A DNA stretch of 11,068 nt from an uncultured bacterium (GCA_905215205.1 CAJMPK010000036.1:1-11068), one strand, 5' to 3'. Positions 1 to 7,226 are shown, counted from the stretch's first letter. Program-made: numbers and translations. The notes: generated from the letters alone by a model not told the origin.

Positions 1-25
1 TTTTGTTTGGGGCGGCACGTTTTTG

Positions 26-1318
26 TTATAAGGCGATCCTGCTTAGACGAGCTTGCACTTCTGGAATGATCTTCTCGAACATTACCTCCGCCTCGGGAAA
101 ACCCTCTTCTTTGAGACCGCGCGCGGCGTCTCTTAGCGCGTCTGGAACCTCATTGCAGGTATCAGCAATCATTCCGGCGACAATTCCCCCGGGCAAACCC
201 GCCCCAATCATTTGGCTCATCACCGACCCGCGCGTTACGTCGTCAATCTTGCGGCTCCCACCAAACGAGACGCCCATCTCACGAACGAGACTGGGGTAAA
301 CCGTTGTGCACAGCACGTCATAGAGCGGCGCCAACCTCACCTGCTTCCAACTTTCGTCCCATACGAGCGACCAGTTCTTTAGATGGTTATCGCAGTTACC
401 TACGGCATAGTCGAACAGCTGGTTATAGCCGACAAGGAACCTGTCCTCCATTTGATTCGTCGACGCCCTTCGCACCGCATCGACGATAAGCCCCAGGTAA
501 TTGACGCCCGTCGCCTCATATTTAAGCTCACGCGAGATGCCCTTGGCCTGACAAACATCTTCCTGATGCAAACGGTATGGAATTGGCAATCCGTCAACCG
601 AGCGTCCGGCATCAGGCGTTACTCGGTCAAATCGCTTCACGGCGATAATTGGCTCGGCATCCTCAACTCGGATAAGAAAACACTCTTCGGCCGATAGGTC
701 CATCAGAGAGGCGGCTCTCACGCACATCGCTTCGCACACCGTCTCGCCCGGGAACGTTTTCGATCCCGCCTTGAGAATGTGCGTGGATGGGGCCGCTCCA
801 TGAGGCAGGTACCATCCATCACATGGGTCATCGCCCATATGGTAGAGACCGACCTTCGCCTGAGCACCCGCAAGGGAGATTCGACTCTCTAGCGCTAAAT
901 CAAAAGCAACCTCCGCCGGCGCGTGTGCCAGCCCGCTTAGCTGTTCCGCGCCTATCTCTTCATAGCCCATTTCGAGACTGTCGTCCGAAGGCTCTCGCGT
1001 CAAAACCAGGGCGCCGACAGGTTCATCGCGAACCAAATCGAGCACCTTAAAGTAATCTCCGCGTTCCGCTCGCGCCCTTTTCTCAAGGTCCCTGTTGAGC
1101 TGCCCCTCCGGAATGATGCCAGAGAAAAATGAACCCGTTGCGTCCGGACTAAATGTCTCGGCTGACAACGGCAGCGAGATCGAAATCGGCCCCGCATCAC
1201 CGCTCTCGAGATATTTGGGGCTATAGGTGAATATCGGAAACCCCGCATTTTCCTCCAATATGCCAACCAGCTGGTAAGACCCATTAAACTCACGGTGAAC
1301 GAACAGTGTGCCATCCAT
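26..1318 (-). CDS. hipA: HipA-family serine/threonine kinase toxin
   Basis: Toxin of a type II toxin-antitoxin pair. HipA kinases phosphorylate a translation target (glutamyl-tRNA synthetase in E. coli) and cause growth arrest or persistence. The 430 residues match the full length of the family (about 440). Visible landmarks are: an N-terminal domain (about 1-110); the glycine-rich segment ISLAGAQAK (147-155), whose Ser148 aligns with the autophosphorylated Ser150 of E. coli HipA; the ATP-binding lysine in HILKAGS (Lys183); the catalytic loop GNCDNHLKN (307-315) with Asp310; and the metal-binding LYD (Asp334). All kinase residues I can place are intact, so the toxin should be active. The ATG overlaps the hipB stop by one base (TAATG), so the two are translationally coupled. 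The substrate of this homologue cannot be read from sequence. The gene is less GC-rich than the genes at 1786-11068. Confidence 0.93.
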   Translation of the reverse strand: MDGTLFVHREFNGSYQLVGILEENAGFPIFTYSPKYLESGDAGPISISLPLSAETFSPDATGSFFSGIIPEGQLNRDLEKRARAERGDYFKVLDLVRDEPVGALVLTREPSDDSLEMGYEEIGAEQLSGLAHAPAEVAFDLALESRISLAGAQAKVGLYHMGDDPCDGWYLPHGAAPSTHILKAGSKTFPGETVCEAMCVRAASLMDLSAEECFLIRVEDAEPIIAVKRFDRVTPDAGRSVDGLPIPYRLHQEDVCQAKGISRELKYEATGVNYLGLIVDAVRRASTNQMEDRFLVGYNQLFDYAVGNCDNHLKNWSLVWDESWKQVRLAPLYDVLCTTVYPSLVREMGVSFGGSRKIDDVTRGSVMSQMIGAGLPGGIVAGMIADTCNEVPDALRDAARGLKEEGFPEAEVMFEKIIPEVQARLSRIAL

Positions 1319-1608
1319 TATTTCCCCCTCACCTTCAGAATAAAATCGATATCCACGATGGAGGCGTAATCGAAAATGACACCAATTTCGACCGTTGTCC
1401 GCCCCCGCTCGATATCACCAATCACACGAAGGCTGCGACCCGTCATAGTCGCGATATCGCGTTGAGTCAAGCCGAGCTCACGCCTTCTGAGCCTGAGGGC
1501 TCTCCCCATCTCGGCGGGATCGAAAACCATGCGCTCCGAGAAAGCGACTTCCGACGGTTTGAGTTTGATGCGCCCATCCAGCTTTTTAATCGTTGTCACC
1601 GTTCTCAT
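1318..1608 (-). CDS. hipB: HipB-like XRE-family antitoxin and autorepressor
   Basis: Small DNA-binding antitoxin of 96 residues that should bind HipA and repress the operon. An XRE/Cro-type helix-turn-helix spans about residues 34-75 (MGRALRLRRRELGLTQRDIA, then the recognition helix and IERGRTT). The C-terminal strand (IDFILKVRGK) resembles the dimerising end of HipB proteins. I chose the ATG at 1608 because GGAGG lies four bases upstream (1613-1617). The in-frame ATG at 1668 lies inside an operator and upstream of the predicted transcription start. hipB precedes hipA with a one-base overlap, the usual antitoxin-first order. The family assignment is firm. The repressor role is inferred from family knowledge plus the palindromes directly upstream. 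Confidence 0.9.
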   Translation of the reverse strand: MRTVTTIKKLDGRIKLKPSEVAFSERMVFDPAEMGRALRLRRRELGLTQRDIATMTGRSLRVIGDIERGRTTVEIGVIFDYASIVDIDFILKVRGK

Positions 1609-1619
1609 GATGCCTCCAG

Positions 1620-1643
1620 CTATATTCCTATTCGTGAACATAG
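1620..1643. promoter_or_regulatory. hipBA operator O1
   Basis: A 24-bp inverted repeat with half-sites CTATATTC and GAACATAG separated by 8 bp. It lies just upstream of the hipB ribosome-binding site and touches the predicted -10 box. E. coli HipB sites (TATCC-N8-GGATA) have the same N8 architecture with a different sequence. HipB binding is inferred. Confidence 0.75.
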
Positions 1644-1647
1644 TATA
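1642..1647 (-). promoter_or_regulatory. Predicted -10 box of the hipBA promoter
   Basis: TATACT on the minus strand, predicting a transcript start near 1635, about 27 bases before the hipB ATG. No good -35 hexamer is seen at 16-18 bp (the position falls inside O2). The overlap of O1 and O2 with this promoter fits autorepression. Confidence 0.5.
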
Positions 1648-1658
1648 AAACTGTAGCA

Positions 1659-1682
1659 CTATGTTCATGTACGGGAATATAG
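1659..1682. promoter_or_regulatory. hipBA operator O2
   Basis: A second copy of the 24-bp inverted repeat, with half-sites CTATGTTC and GAATATAG and an 8-bp spacer. Its centre (1670.5) is exactly 39 bp from the centre of O1 (1631.5). It covers the place where the -35 element of the hipBA promoter would fall. Confidence 0.75.
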
Positions 1683-1697
1683 TGTTGACTACATTAG

Positions 1698-1721
1698 CAA
1701 TGTTCCCGTTCGGGAATATAG
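1698..1721. promoter_or_regulatory. hipBA operator O3
   Basis: A third copy, with half-sites CAATGTTC (one change from CTATGTTC) and GAATATAG and an 8-bp spacer that is itself palindromic (CCGTTCGG is nearly so). Its centre (1709.5) is again 39 bp from that of O2. It lies upstream of the promoter, so it may serve cooperative binding rather than direct occlusion. Confidence 0.72.
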
Positions 1722-1785
1722 CTGCCGAAAAGCCTGATTTCTTCTTAAATGAGAAGATCCTGAACGGCTACGCCATACGGGCTGA

Positions 1786-2829
1786 CTACTCAAAGTATTG
1801 GAACTTGTTGGTCGAGAAGGCAAACGTGACGACGAAGCCTTCGCCGGAGTCGGATGCTGCGGTGACGTCGATGCCCATCTTGGAGCACAGGCGCGCCACC
1901 AGGTAGAGGCCGATGCCCGTTGCGCGCTTGGTGGTGCGGCCGTTGTCGCCGGTAAAGCCCTTCTCGAACACGCGCGGCAGGTCGGCCGCGCTCACGCCGC
2001 AGCCGTTATCCGCGACGGCAAGCTCGATGCGCTCGCTTGCCAGGCCCTCGTCCAACAACGCTCCCGAAAACACGATCCTCGCGCCGTCCTCACGCGCATA
2101 TTTAATGCTGTTCTGAATGAGCTGGCCCAGAATAAACTCGAGCCACTTTTCGTCGGTAAAGACCTCAAAGTCGAGGTTCTCGCACACCGGCGCCACGTGT
2201 GCCGCGATGAGCTCACGCGCGTTGGCCTTGATCGCGCCCGTCACCAGGGTCTTAAGATCCCAGCGGCGAATCAGGTAGTCGCGCTCCACGACTTCCGAGC
2301 GCGCATAGTACAGCGCCTGGTCGATATAGCGCTCCACGCGGGCAAGCTCGCGGCCCAGGTCATCCACACGCGACAGATCGTCTTCGCTGCCGTCCAGGTT
2401 TTCCAAAATCAGATGGGCTGCCGCCAGAGGCAGCTTGGCCTCGTGGACCCAGCTCTCGATATAGTCGCGATAGTCATCGGTCTGACGCCGGCCTTCGGCA
2501 ACCTCGTCGCAAGCGGCTTTGCCCACCCGGCGCAAGACCTCGTACTCGAGCTCGCCCTCGGCATAGGTCGGGCATTGCACCATCTCCTGCACCCATGCGG
2601 GACTCTCGAGCTCCTCTGCCGCACGCTCCAGCTGGCGCAGAAAACGACGACGGCGTGCGTACTCGATCACGATGCCCAGCATGCCAAAGATAAAGGACAC
2701 GCCAACCGCCACGACCACAATAGATGTCGAAGCACCGGCGACCGTCAGCACAAAGCAGCTCAGCAGCACGCCGCACGTCCACACGGCGACGGGAAGCAGC
2801 GCGTCTTTAAAGAACTTGCCAAACGACAT
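1786..2829 (-). CDS. Intramembrane-sensing (BceS-like) sensor histidine kinase
   Basis: Membrane sensor kinase of 347 residues that should phosphorylate the regulator encoded just upstream. Two transmembrane helices (about 10-30 and 36-55) are separated by only a few residues, so there is almost no extracellular sensor domain. Such intramembrane-sensing kinases usually sense through a partner ABC transporter. The dimerisation box is WVHEAKLP (127-134) with phospho-acceptor His129; most BceS relatives have HEIKTP there. The ATPase domain shows the N box (QLIQNSIKYA, Asn240), G1 box (DNGCG, 274-278), F box (VFEKGFTG) and G2 box (TGIGLYL, 304-310), so it looks catalytically complete. The ATG lies 9 bases after the regulator stop, so the two form an operon. 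The last few residues are encoded in AT-rich sequence next to the hipBA cassette. The input signal is unknown. Confidence 0.9.
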   Translation of the reverse strand: MSFGKFFKDALLPVAVWTCGVLLSCFVLTVAGASTSIVVVAVGVSFIFGMLGIVIEYARRRRFLRQLERAAEELESPAWVQEMVQCPTYAEGELEYEVLRRVGKAACDEVAEGRRQTDDYRDYIESWVHEAKLPLAAAHLILENLDGSEDDLSRVDDLGRELARVERYIDQALYYARSEVVERDYLIRRWDLKTLVTGAIKANARELIAAHVAPVCENLDFEVFTDEKWLEFILGQLIQNSIKYAREDGARIVFSGALLDEGLASERIELAVADNGCGVSAADLPRVFEKGFTGDNGRTTKRATGIGLYLVARLCSKMGIDVTAASDSGEGFVVTFAFSTNKFQYFE

Positions 2830-2838
2830 AGCCGGCCC

Positions 2839-3510
2839 CTAGACCGAATAGCCTTGGCCGCGGTGCGTTGTCAAATACCCCTTGATGCCGATTTTTTCGA
2901 GCGTGGTGCGCAGGCGGTTGATGTTGACGGTGAGCGTATTGTCGTCCACGAAGGCGTCGGAGTCCCACAGGTCCTGCATGATGGCCGAGCGCGAAACAAT
3001 CTTGCCCGCGCGGCTCAGAAGCAGTGAGAGGATACGCAGCTCGTTTTTGGTGAGCTCGGTGCTAGTGCCGGTTTGCGTGTTAGTGACCATGGAGCGGGCG
3101 AGGTCGAGCTCCAGCCCCTTGTGGACGAGCGTGCTGCGCTCGCCCGCCGCCGCGGTGCGGCGCAGCAGTGCGTTGATGCGCGCCACGAGCACGCGCGCGC
3201 TATAGGGTTTGGGAACAAAGTCGTCCGCGCCGAGCGTCATGGCCATGACCTCGTCGATCTCGGTCGTGCGCGACGTGAGGACGATGATGGGAACCTCGGA
3301 TTCGCGGCGAACCTCGTGGCAGATATGCTGGCCGTCCTTGACGGGAAGCGTGAGGTCGAGCAGCACCAGGTCGGGCGCGGCGGCGAGAATATCACGCGAG
3401 ACATGCTCGAATGATTCGCATGCCTCGACCCCAAAACCCGCACGGGCAAGGATATCGGCAAGCTCGCGACGAATGGGTTCATCGTCCTCAACGATATAGA
3501 TCAGCGCCAT
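2839..3510 (-). CDS. OmpR/PhoB-family response regulator
   Basis: DNA-binding response regulator of 223 residues. The receiver domain (1 to about 118) carries the acidic pair Asp9/Asp10, the phospho-acceptor Asp52 in LLDLTLP, Thr79 and Lys101 in VPKPY. The C-terminal winged helix (about 125-223) has the OmpR-type pattern LTKNELRILSLL, then VDDNTLTVNINRLRTTLEKIG and the wing RGQGYSV. All phospho-transfer residues are present. The ATG at 3510 is preceded by a purine-rich GGGGGAG ribosome-binding site. It is the first gene of a two-gene operon with the kinase. The sequence style is that of the BceR/GraR branch, which often controls resistance to cell-wall-active peptides, but no target operon is in the window, so that role is inference only. 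Confidence 0.92.
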   Translation of the reverse strand: MALIYIVEDDEPIRRELADILARAGFGVEACESFEHVSRDILAAAPDLVLLDLTLPVKDGQHICHEVRRESEVPIIVLTSRTTEIDEVMAMTLGADDFVPKPYSARVLVARINALLRRTAAAGERSTLVHKGLELDLARSMVTNTQTGTSTELTKNELRILSLLLSRAGKIVSRSAIMQDLWDSDAFVDDNTLTVNINRLRTTLEKIGIKGYLTTHRGQGYSV

Positions 3511-3689
3511 GGATTCCGCTCCCCCTCTTGGTTGTCTTGCCCCATTATGACCGCGGAGCCGCAGGTGCGCGCCTCTCGCGGCACCAAGGTGACAGAACTG
3601 TTCGCAAGCGGGGGCGTTTTGTCCGCCTCACGCTCGCGACGGGAACGGAGACCGAAATGAGTTTTTAATCCCCGTCCCAGAAACATCAT

Positions 3690-4421
3690 TTAGCGGCGGG
3701 CACGGAGCTTTTCGTAGCCGTCGGCGAAGAAGGCGACCGTGGCGGCGTCGGTCTCGGCGGCGTCGGCCTCGGTTGCGGGGACCACGCCGTGCTCGTCGCT
3801 CACCAGGAACAAGGCGCCCTTGAGCTGTGCGGGAATATCTACGCGCGTGACCGGGATGCCCTTGGTCTGGGCCAGCTGCTCAATGAGCGTCGCCGTGCCA
3901 CACAGGTACTCGTCCGCCGGCGCCACAAAGGCGAGCTCGCCGTTGTTGACGGCAGCAAGCAGCTCGGGCGCCACGCCGGTTTCGTCGGCCTCGGAGCGGG
4001 CCTCGGCGGAACGGGCACGCAGCGCCTTGGCCGACGTATCGGCTAGCGGCTCGTACTCCCCCACCGTCATGGCGGCATTGCCGTTAACGTCGATCACCAG
4101 CATGAGCACGCCGTCGTGCGCAGTGTAATCGCCCTCGGCAAGCGACCACTCAACGTGCTGTTTGGCCCAGCTGAGCATGTTATGGGTAAGCGGCTCGCCC
4201 TGCACCAGGCGCTCGGACAGTGCGCGAATGTGGCGGTTGAGCATGGGCACCTTTTTATTGGACATGCGCCAACGGCAGACAAGCGCGGGCTTGTCGAGCG
4301 TAAACTTCTCGACCGCCTCCTGATTGGCGCAAAAGTCCTCGTACGCACGCTGATCCTCGGCATTGCCAAACAGCTCGGCATCATCAATCTGGGGCATGGT
4401 CATACCTTTCGTGTTAGTCAT
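3690..4421 (-). CDS. Uncharacterised soluble protein
   Basis: I do not recognise this 243-residue protein. It has no signal peptide or membrane helix. There are two blocks. The N-terminal part (about 20-128) contains LVCRWRMSNKKVPMLNRHI, a helical stretch and a strand-rich DGVLMLVIDVNGNAAMTVGEY. The C-terminal part (about 148-210) contains NNGELAFVAPADEYLCGTATL and a closing strand KGALFLVSDEHGVV. An Ala/Arg/Glu-rich linker (about 130-147) separates them. The DG..L.LVIDVNG and LCGTA phrases faintly recall class IV aminotransferase strands, but the protein is too short and I see no catalytic lysine context, so I make no functional call. The ATG at 4421 has GAGG at a usable distance. The ATG at 4397 (residue 9) has AAGG at better spacing and is a real alternative. 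It stands alone between the purH terminator and the regulator gene. Confidence 0.75.
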   Translation of the reverse strand: MTNTKGMTMPQIDDAELFGNAEDQRAYEDFCANQEAVEKFTLDKPALVCRWRMSNKKVPMLNRHIRALSERLVQGEPLTHNMLSWAKQHVEWSLAEGDYTAHDGVLMLVIDVNGNAAMTVGEYEPLADTSAKALRARSAEARSEADETGVAPELLAAVNNGELAFVAPADEYLCGTATLIEQLAQTKGIPVTRVDIPAQLKGALFLVSDEHGVVPATEADAAETDAATVAFFADGYEKLRARR

Positions 4422-4436
4422 TCCGTCCTCTTATAC

Positions 4437-4473
4437 CAAAAAGACGGCCCTCCAAACGGAGCAGCCGTCTTTT
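4437..4473 (-). terminator. Rho-independent terminator of purH
   Basis: On the minus strand, a stem with arms GACGGC and GCCGTC, an inner CTCC/GGAG pairing and a run of five T directly after the stem. It lies about 30 bases past the purH stop and separates purH from the gene at 3690-4421. Confidence 0.88.
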
Positions 4474-4502
4474 GCGGAGATTATTTTGTCCCAAAGCGGA
4501 AC

Positions 4503-6110
4503 TTAGTGGCGGAAGTGGCGAGCGCCCGTAAACACCATAGCAATATTGTGCTCGTTGCAGGCCTGGATGCTTTCGTCGTCGCGCTTGGAGCCGCCGGGCT
4601 GAATGATGCAGGTCACGCCGTGTGCAGCAAGCACGTCGACATTGTCGCGGAACGGGAAGAACGCGTCGCTTGCACAGGCAAAGCCGCCCTTCTCCACGCC
4701 CTCGCGCTCGCAGAAGTCCTCGGCGCGCTCGCAGGCAAGCAGCGCAGAGTCAACGCGGTTAGGCTGACCCGGGCCCATGCCAATGCCGGCCTTGCCCTTG
4801 GAAACCAAGATGGCGTTGGACTTAACGCCCTTGCAGACCTTCCAGGCAAACTCGAGCTCGGCCATCTCGGCGTCGGTGGGCTTGCGGTCGGTGGGGAACG
4901 TAAAGGTCGCGGGATCCTCGGTCACGTGGTCGACTTCCTGCACCAGCATGCCGCCGTCGATGGAGCGCAGCTCCACCTGGGCGCCGTGGTCCACGCCGCC
5001 GGTAGCCAACACGCGCAGGTTGGGGCGCTTAGCCATGCGCTCGAGCGCCTTGGCGGTGTAGCTCGGGGCGATGATAACCTCGACGAACTGCTTGTTCTGA
5101 TCGGCAAAGTGCTCAACCAGCTCATAGGGAACCTCGCGGTTGCAGGCGATGATGCCGCCAAAGGCGCTCTTGGGATCGCAGGCGAAGGCGCGGTCGTAGG
5201 CGGCCGTGATGTCCTCGGCCACGGCGGAGCCGCAGGGGTTCTGATGCTTGAGGATCACGCAGGCAGGCTCGTCGAACTCGCGGACCAGGTTCCAAGCGGC
5301 GTCGGCATCCAGATAGTTGTTGTAGCTGAGCGGCTTGCCCTGGATCTGCTCGGAGCCCACGAGCGGGAACTGCGAGCTCGCGGTGTTCTCGCAGCCCTCG
5401 GCAAAGCGGTAGACCGTGGCCTTCTGCTGAGGGTTCTCGCCATAGCGCAGGTCGTCGACCTTCTCCAGCGAGATCTCGAGCTTGGCAGAGGTGTCCGCCA
5501 CGTCGCTTGCCTGGGCGGCAAGCCAACGGGAGATAGCCGTGTCGTAGGCGGCGGTGGTCTGGTAGACCTTCACCTGCAGGCGACGACGGGTGGAAAGCGT
5601 GGTGCAGCCACCGGTCTCGTGCATCTCGGCTAGGACGGCATCATAGTCGGCCGGGTCGGAAATGACGGTAACGCTCGTGGCGTTCTTGGCGGCAGAACGC
5701 AGCATGGAGGGGCCACCGATGTCGATGTGCTCGATGGCGTCCGCGAAGGTGACCTCGGGGTTGGCGACGGTCTTCTCGAACTCGTACAGGTTGACGACGA
5801 CCAGGTCGATCAGCTTAATGCCGTGCTGAGCCGCCTCCTGCATGTGCTGCTCGGAATCGCGGCGGGCCAGCAGCGCGCCGTGGACCTTGGGGTGCAGGGT
5901 CTTAACGCGGCCGTCCATCATCTCGGGATAGCCCGTGAACTCCTCGATGGGGGTTACGGGAACGCCCGCGTCCTCGATGGCACGAGCCGTGCCGCCCGTA
6001 GAGATGATCTCGACGCCAAAGTCATCGACCAGCGTCCGTGCGAAATCGACGACACCCGTTTTATCGGTAACCGAGATCAACGCGCGTGCGATCTTCACAT
6101 CAGATCCCAT
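4503..6110 (-). CDS. purH: Bifunctional AICAR formyltransferase / IMP cyclohydrolase
   Basis: Catalyses the last two steps of de novo purine synthesis in the cytosol: AICAR plus 10-formyl-tetrahydrofolate to FAICAR, then ring closure to IMP. The 535 residues are the normal length. The N-terminal IMP cyclohydrolase domain (about 5-165) shows ISVTDKTG, STGGTARAI, MMDGRVKTLHPKVHG and the VVVNLYEF strand. The C-terminal transformylase domain shows LRYGENPQQ (221-229), the catalytic Lys288-His289 in KHQNPCG (288-294), SAFGGIIACN, and the closing FFPFRDNVD ... QPGGSKRDDE ... FTGARHFRH. Both active sites appear intact. The ATG at 6110 is preceded by GGAGGA four bases upstream. It is transcribed alone: a terminator follows it and a divergent gene precedes it. 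A 7-bp inverted repeat lies in its upstream region. Confidence 0.97.
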   Translation of the reverse strand: MGSDVKIARALISVTDKTGVVDFARTLVDDFGVEIISTGGTARAIEDAGVPVTPIEEFTGYPEMMDGRVKTLHPKVHGALLARRDSEQHMQEAAQHGIKLIDLVVVNLYEFEKTVANPEVTFADAIEHIDIGGPSMLRSAAKNATSVTVISDPADYDAVLAEMHETGGCTTLSTRRRLQVKVYQTTAAYDTAISRWLAAQASDVADTSAKLEISLEKVDDLRYGENPQQKATVYRFAEGCENTASSQFPLVGSEQIQGKPLSYNNYLDADAAWNLVREFDEPACVILKHQNPCGSAVAEDITAAYDRAFACDPKSAFGGIIACNREVPYELVEHFADQNKQFVEVIIAPSYTAKALERMAKRPNLRVLATGGVDHGAQVELRSIDGGMLVQEVDHVTEDPATFTFPTDRKPTDAEMAELEFAWKVCKGVKSNAILVSKGKAGIGMGPGQPNRVDSALLACERAEDFCEREGVEKGGFACASDAFFPFRDNVDVLAAHGVTCIIQPGGSKRDDESIQACNEHNIAMVFTGARHFRH

Positions 6111-6184
6111 GCAGTCCTCCTGTCTGGTACGCCGCCGTGCTCTGTGAGTCGGTGATACGTCGATCTGCAGCGCTCGCGCAGCGG

Positions 6185-6206
6185 CATTGAAAATACTGAT
6201 TCAATG
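6185..6206. promoter_or_regulatory. Perfect inverted repeat upstream of purH, possible operator
   Basis: CATTGAA and TTCAATG separated by 8 bp, about 75 bases before the purH ATG. A TATTTT hexamer on the minus strand (6190-6195) lies inside it and could be a -10 box, though I see no good -35. No regulator is encoded nearby, so operator function is a guess. Confidence 0.35.
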
Positions 6207-6342
6207 TAGCGCATCGAGCGCATCGATGCACCCCGCAACGGGCGCATGTGCAGAAAAAGTTTGCGAGCGGAGGGGATGGGCACGGCACCGGGCACGGTGA
6301 GTTCATGGAACACAGGGGCACCATAATTTGATGCCAATGGCG

Positions 6343-6351
6343 TGGTAGAAT
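6343..6351 (+). promoter_or_regulatory. Predicted extended -10 promoter of the acetyltransferase gene
   Basis: TGG directly followed by TAGAAT (five of six matches to the -10 consensus). This extended -10 arrangement would explain the poor -35 region. The predicted start is near 6358, giving a leader of about 30 bases. Confidence 0.5.
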
Positions 6352-6387
6352 TGTGCTCGATATGCATCCGCGAAAGAAAGAGGCACC

Positions 6388-7029
6388 ATGGTCTCGCGGG
6401 TTCTCTACCGACCGTTTGATACCGAAGACTTCGACGCCATCGCGCTGATTCTGCAGCAGCTTTGGCATAACAATTCGGATAACGATGAGTACAACCGCCT
6501 TGAAGCCGCGTGCGACCTCGCCTACTGCCTTTCGTCGTCGACGTTTTCACAGGTTGCCGTAATCGACGGTCAGGCGCGTGGTATTTCGCTCGCGCGTGCG
6601 GGGCAGAGCTCCGGCGCCACCGTTAAGGAACATTGGATGGATACCGAACGCGCGCTGCTATCGCAGATGCGTGAGCTGGAGCCCGATGCCTGCGCCGAGT
6701 ACCTCTCGTTTGTGCGCGCAACCATTCGAACCAACAACCGCCTGCTCGAGAGCAGCCCGTTGCCGCACGACAACGAGGTCACGCTGCTTGCCGTGGATCG
6801 CGATGTCCATGGCCTGGGCGTTGGCACGGTTCTGCTCGATGCCGCGGTCTCGCACCTGTCCTCGCTTGGAGCGACGAGGGCGCACCTGTACACCGACTCC
6901 AACTGCTCGTGGAAGTTCTACGAGCTGCACGGCTTTAAGCGCACGGCCACGCACCGCGCCAACCGCGAAGAGCGCCGCCACGACATGCCGCGCGAAAGCT
7001 TCCTCTACGAACTCGACCTAACAGCCTAG
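6388..7029 (+). CDS. GNAT-family N-acetyltransferase
   Basis: Probable acetyl-CoA-dependent N-acetyltransferase of 213 residues, acceptor unknown. The GNAT fold is visible in order: an N-terminal strand (VLYRPFDTEDFDAIALI), a long insert (about 65-125), the core strand NEVTLLAVDRDVHGLGVGTVLLDAAV (129-154) containing the acetyl-CoA pyrophosphate loop HGLGVG (141-146), and the closing segment ARAHLYTDSNCSWKFYELHGFKRT (about 164-187), a typical motif B with the final Tyr-Glu-X-X-Gly-Phe. At 213 residues it is longer than a minimal GNAT (about 150), the extra length being the insert. AGAGG lies four bases before the ATG. It is divergent from purH and monocistronic. Membership of the family is solid; the substrate is not readable. 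Confidence 0.88.
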   Translation: MVSRVLYRPFDTEDFDAIALILQQLWHNNSDNDEYNRLEAACDLAYCLSSSTFSQVAVIDGQARGISLARAGQSSGATVKEHWMDTERALLSQMRELEPDACAEYLSFVRATIRTNNRLLESSPLPHDNEVTLLAVDRDVHGLGVGTVLLDAAVSHLSSLGATRAHLYTDSNCSWKFYELHGFKRTATHRANREERRHDMPRESFLYELDLTA

Positions 7030-7097
7030 CCTCGGCAGCCACACCTGGTCATTTAAGTCTGTCCCCAATGAGTGGCCTAGGGGGTTTGTAGATAGCC

Positions 7098-7131
7098 GTG
7101 GTCAAAAAACATCAAATATGAGTACTGTTAC
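7098..7131. repeat. Left 34-bp arm of an inverted-repeat element
   Basis: Matches the reverse complement of 7294-7327 at 29 of 34 positions, including the shared core CAAATATGAGTACTGTT and GTGG at the outer end. It lies 68 bases after the acetyltransferase stop. Confidence 0.8.
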
Positions 7132-7226
7132 CTTTTTAGTAGCAGCGATTTGGGGCATTTTTGATGCTTGCAGGCATGACGACCAGCTGCGCGAGCTGAC
7201 GTAGCTCCCCAAATGTTCAATAAAAT

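Noticed and set aside
1609..1668. Longer hipB start at the ATG at 1668
   Set aside because: That ATG lies inside operator O2 and upstream of the predicted transcription start, while the ATG at 1608 has a GGAGG ribosome-binding site.
1798..3027. Long plus-strand open frame (409 codons) opposite the kinase and regulator
   Set aside because: It is antisense to two clearly identified genes. Its translation is low-complexity, rich in Ala, His and Arg, with no recognisable domain, a usual by-product of GC-rich codon bias.
3610..3680. GACGGG / CCCGTC pairing as terminator of the unknown gene
   Set aside because: The loop would be very long and no T-run follows on the minus strand.
4116..5633. Long plus-strand open frame (505 codons) opposite purH and the unknown gene
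   Set aside because: It is antisense to purH, whose motifs are all present. The translation is Ala/Gly/Leu/Val-rich without domain features and no ribosome-binding site decides a start.
6111..6250. ZTP (pfl) riboswitch in the purH leader
   Set aside because: purH genes often carry one, so I looked for the conserved CCGCCUGGGC-type segment on the minus strand and did not find it.
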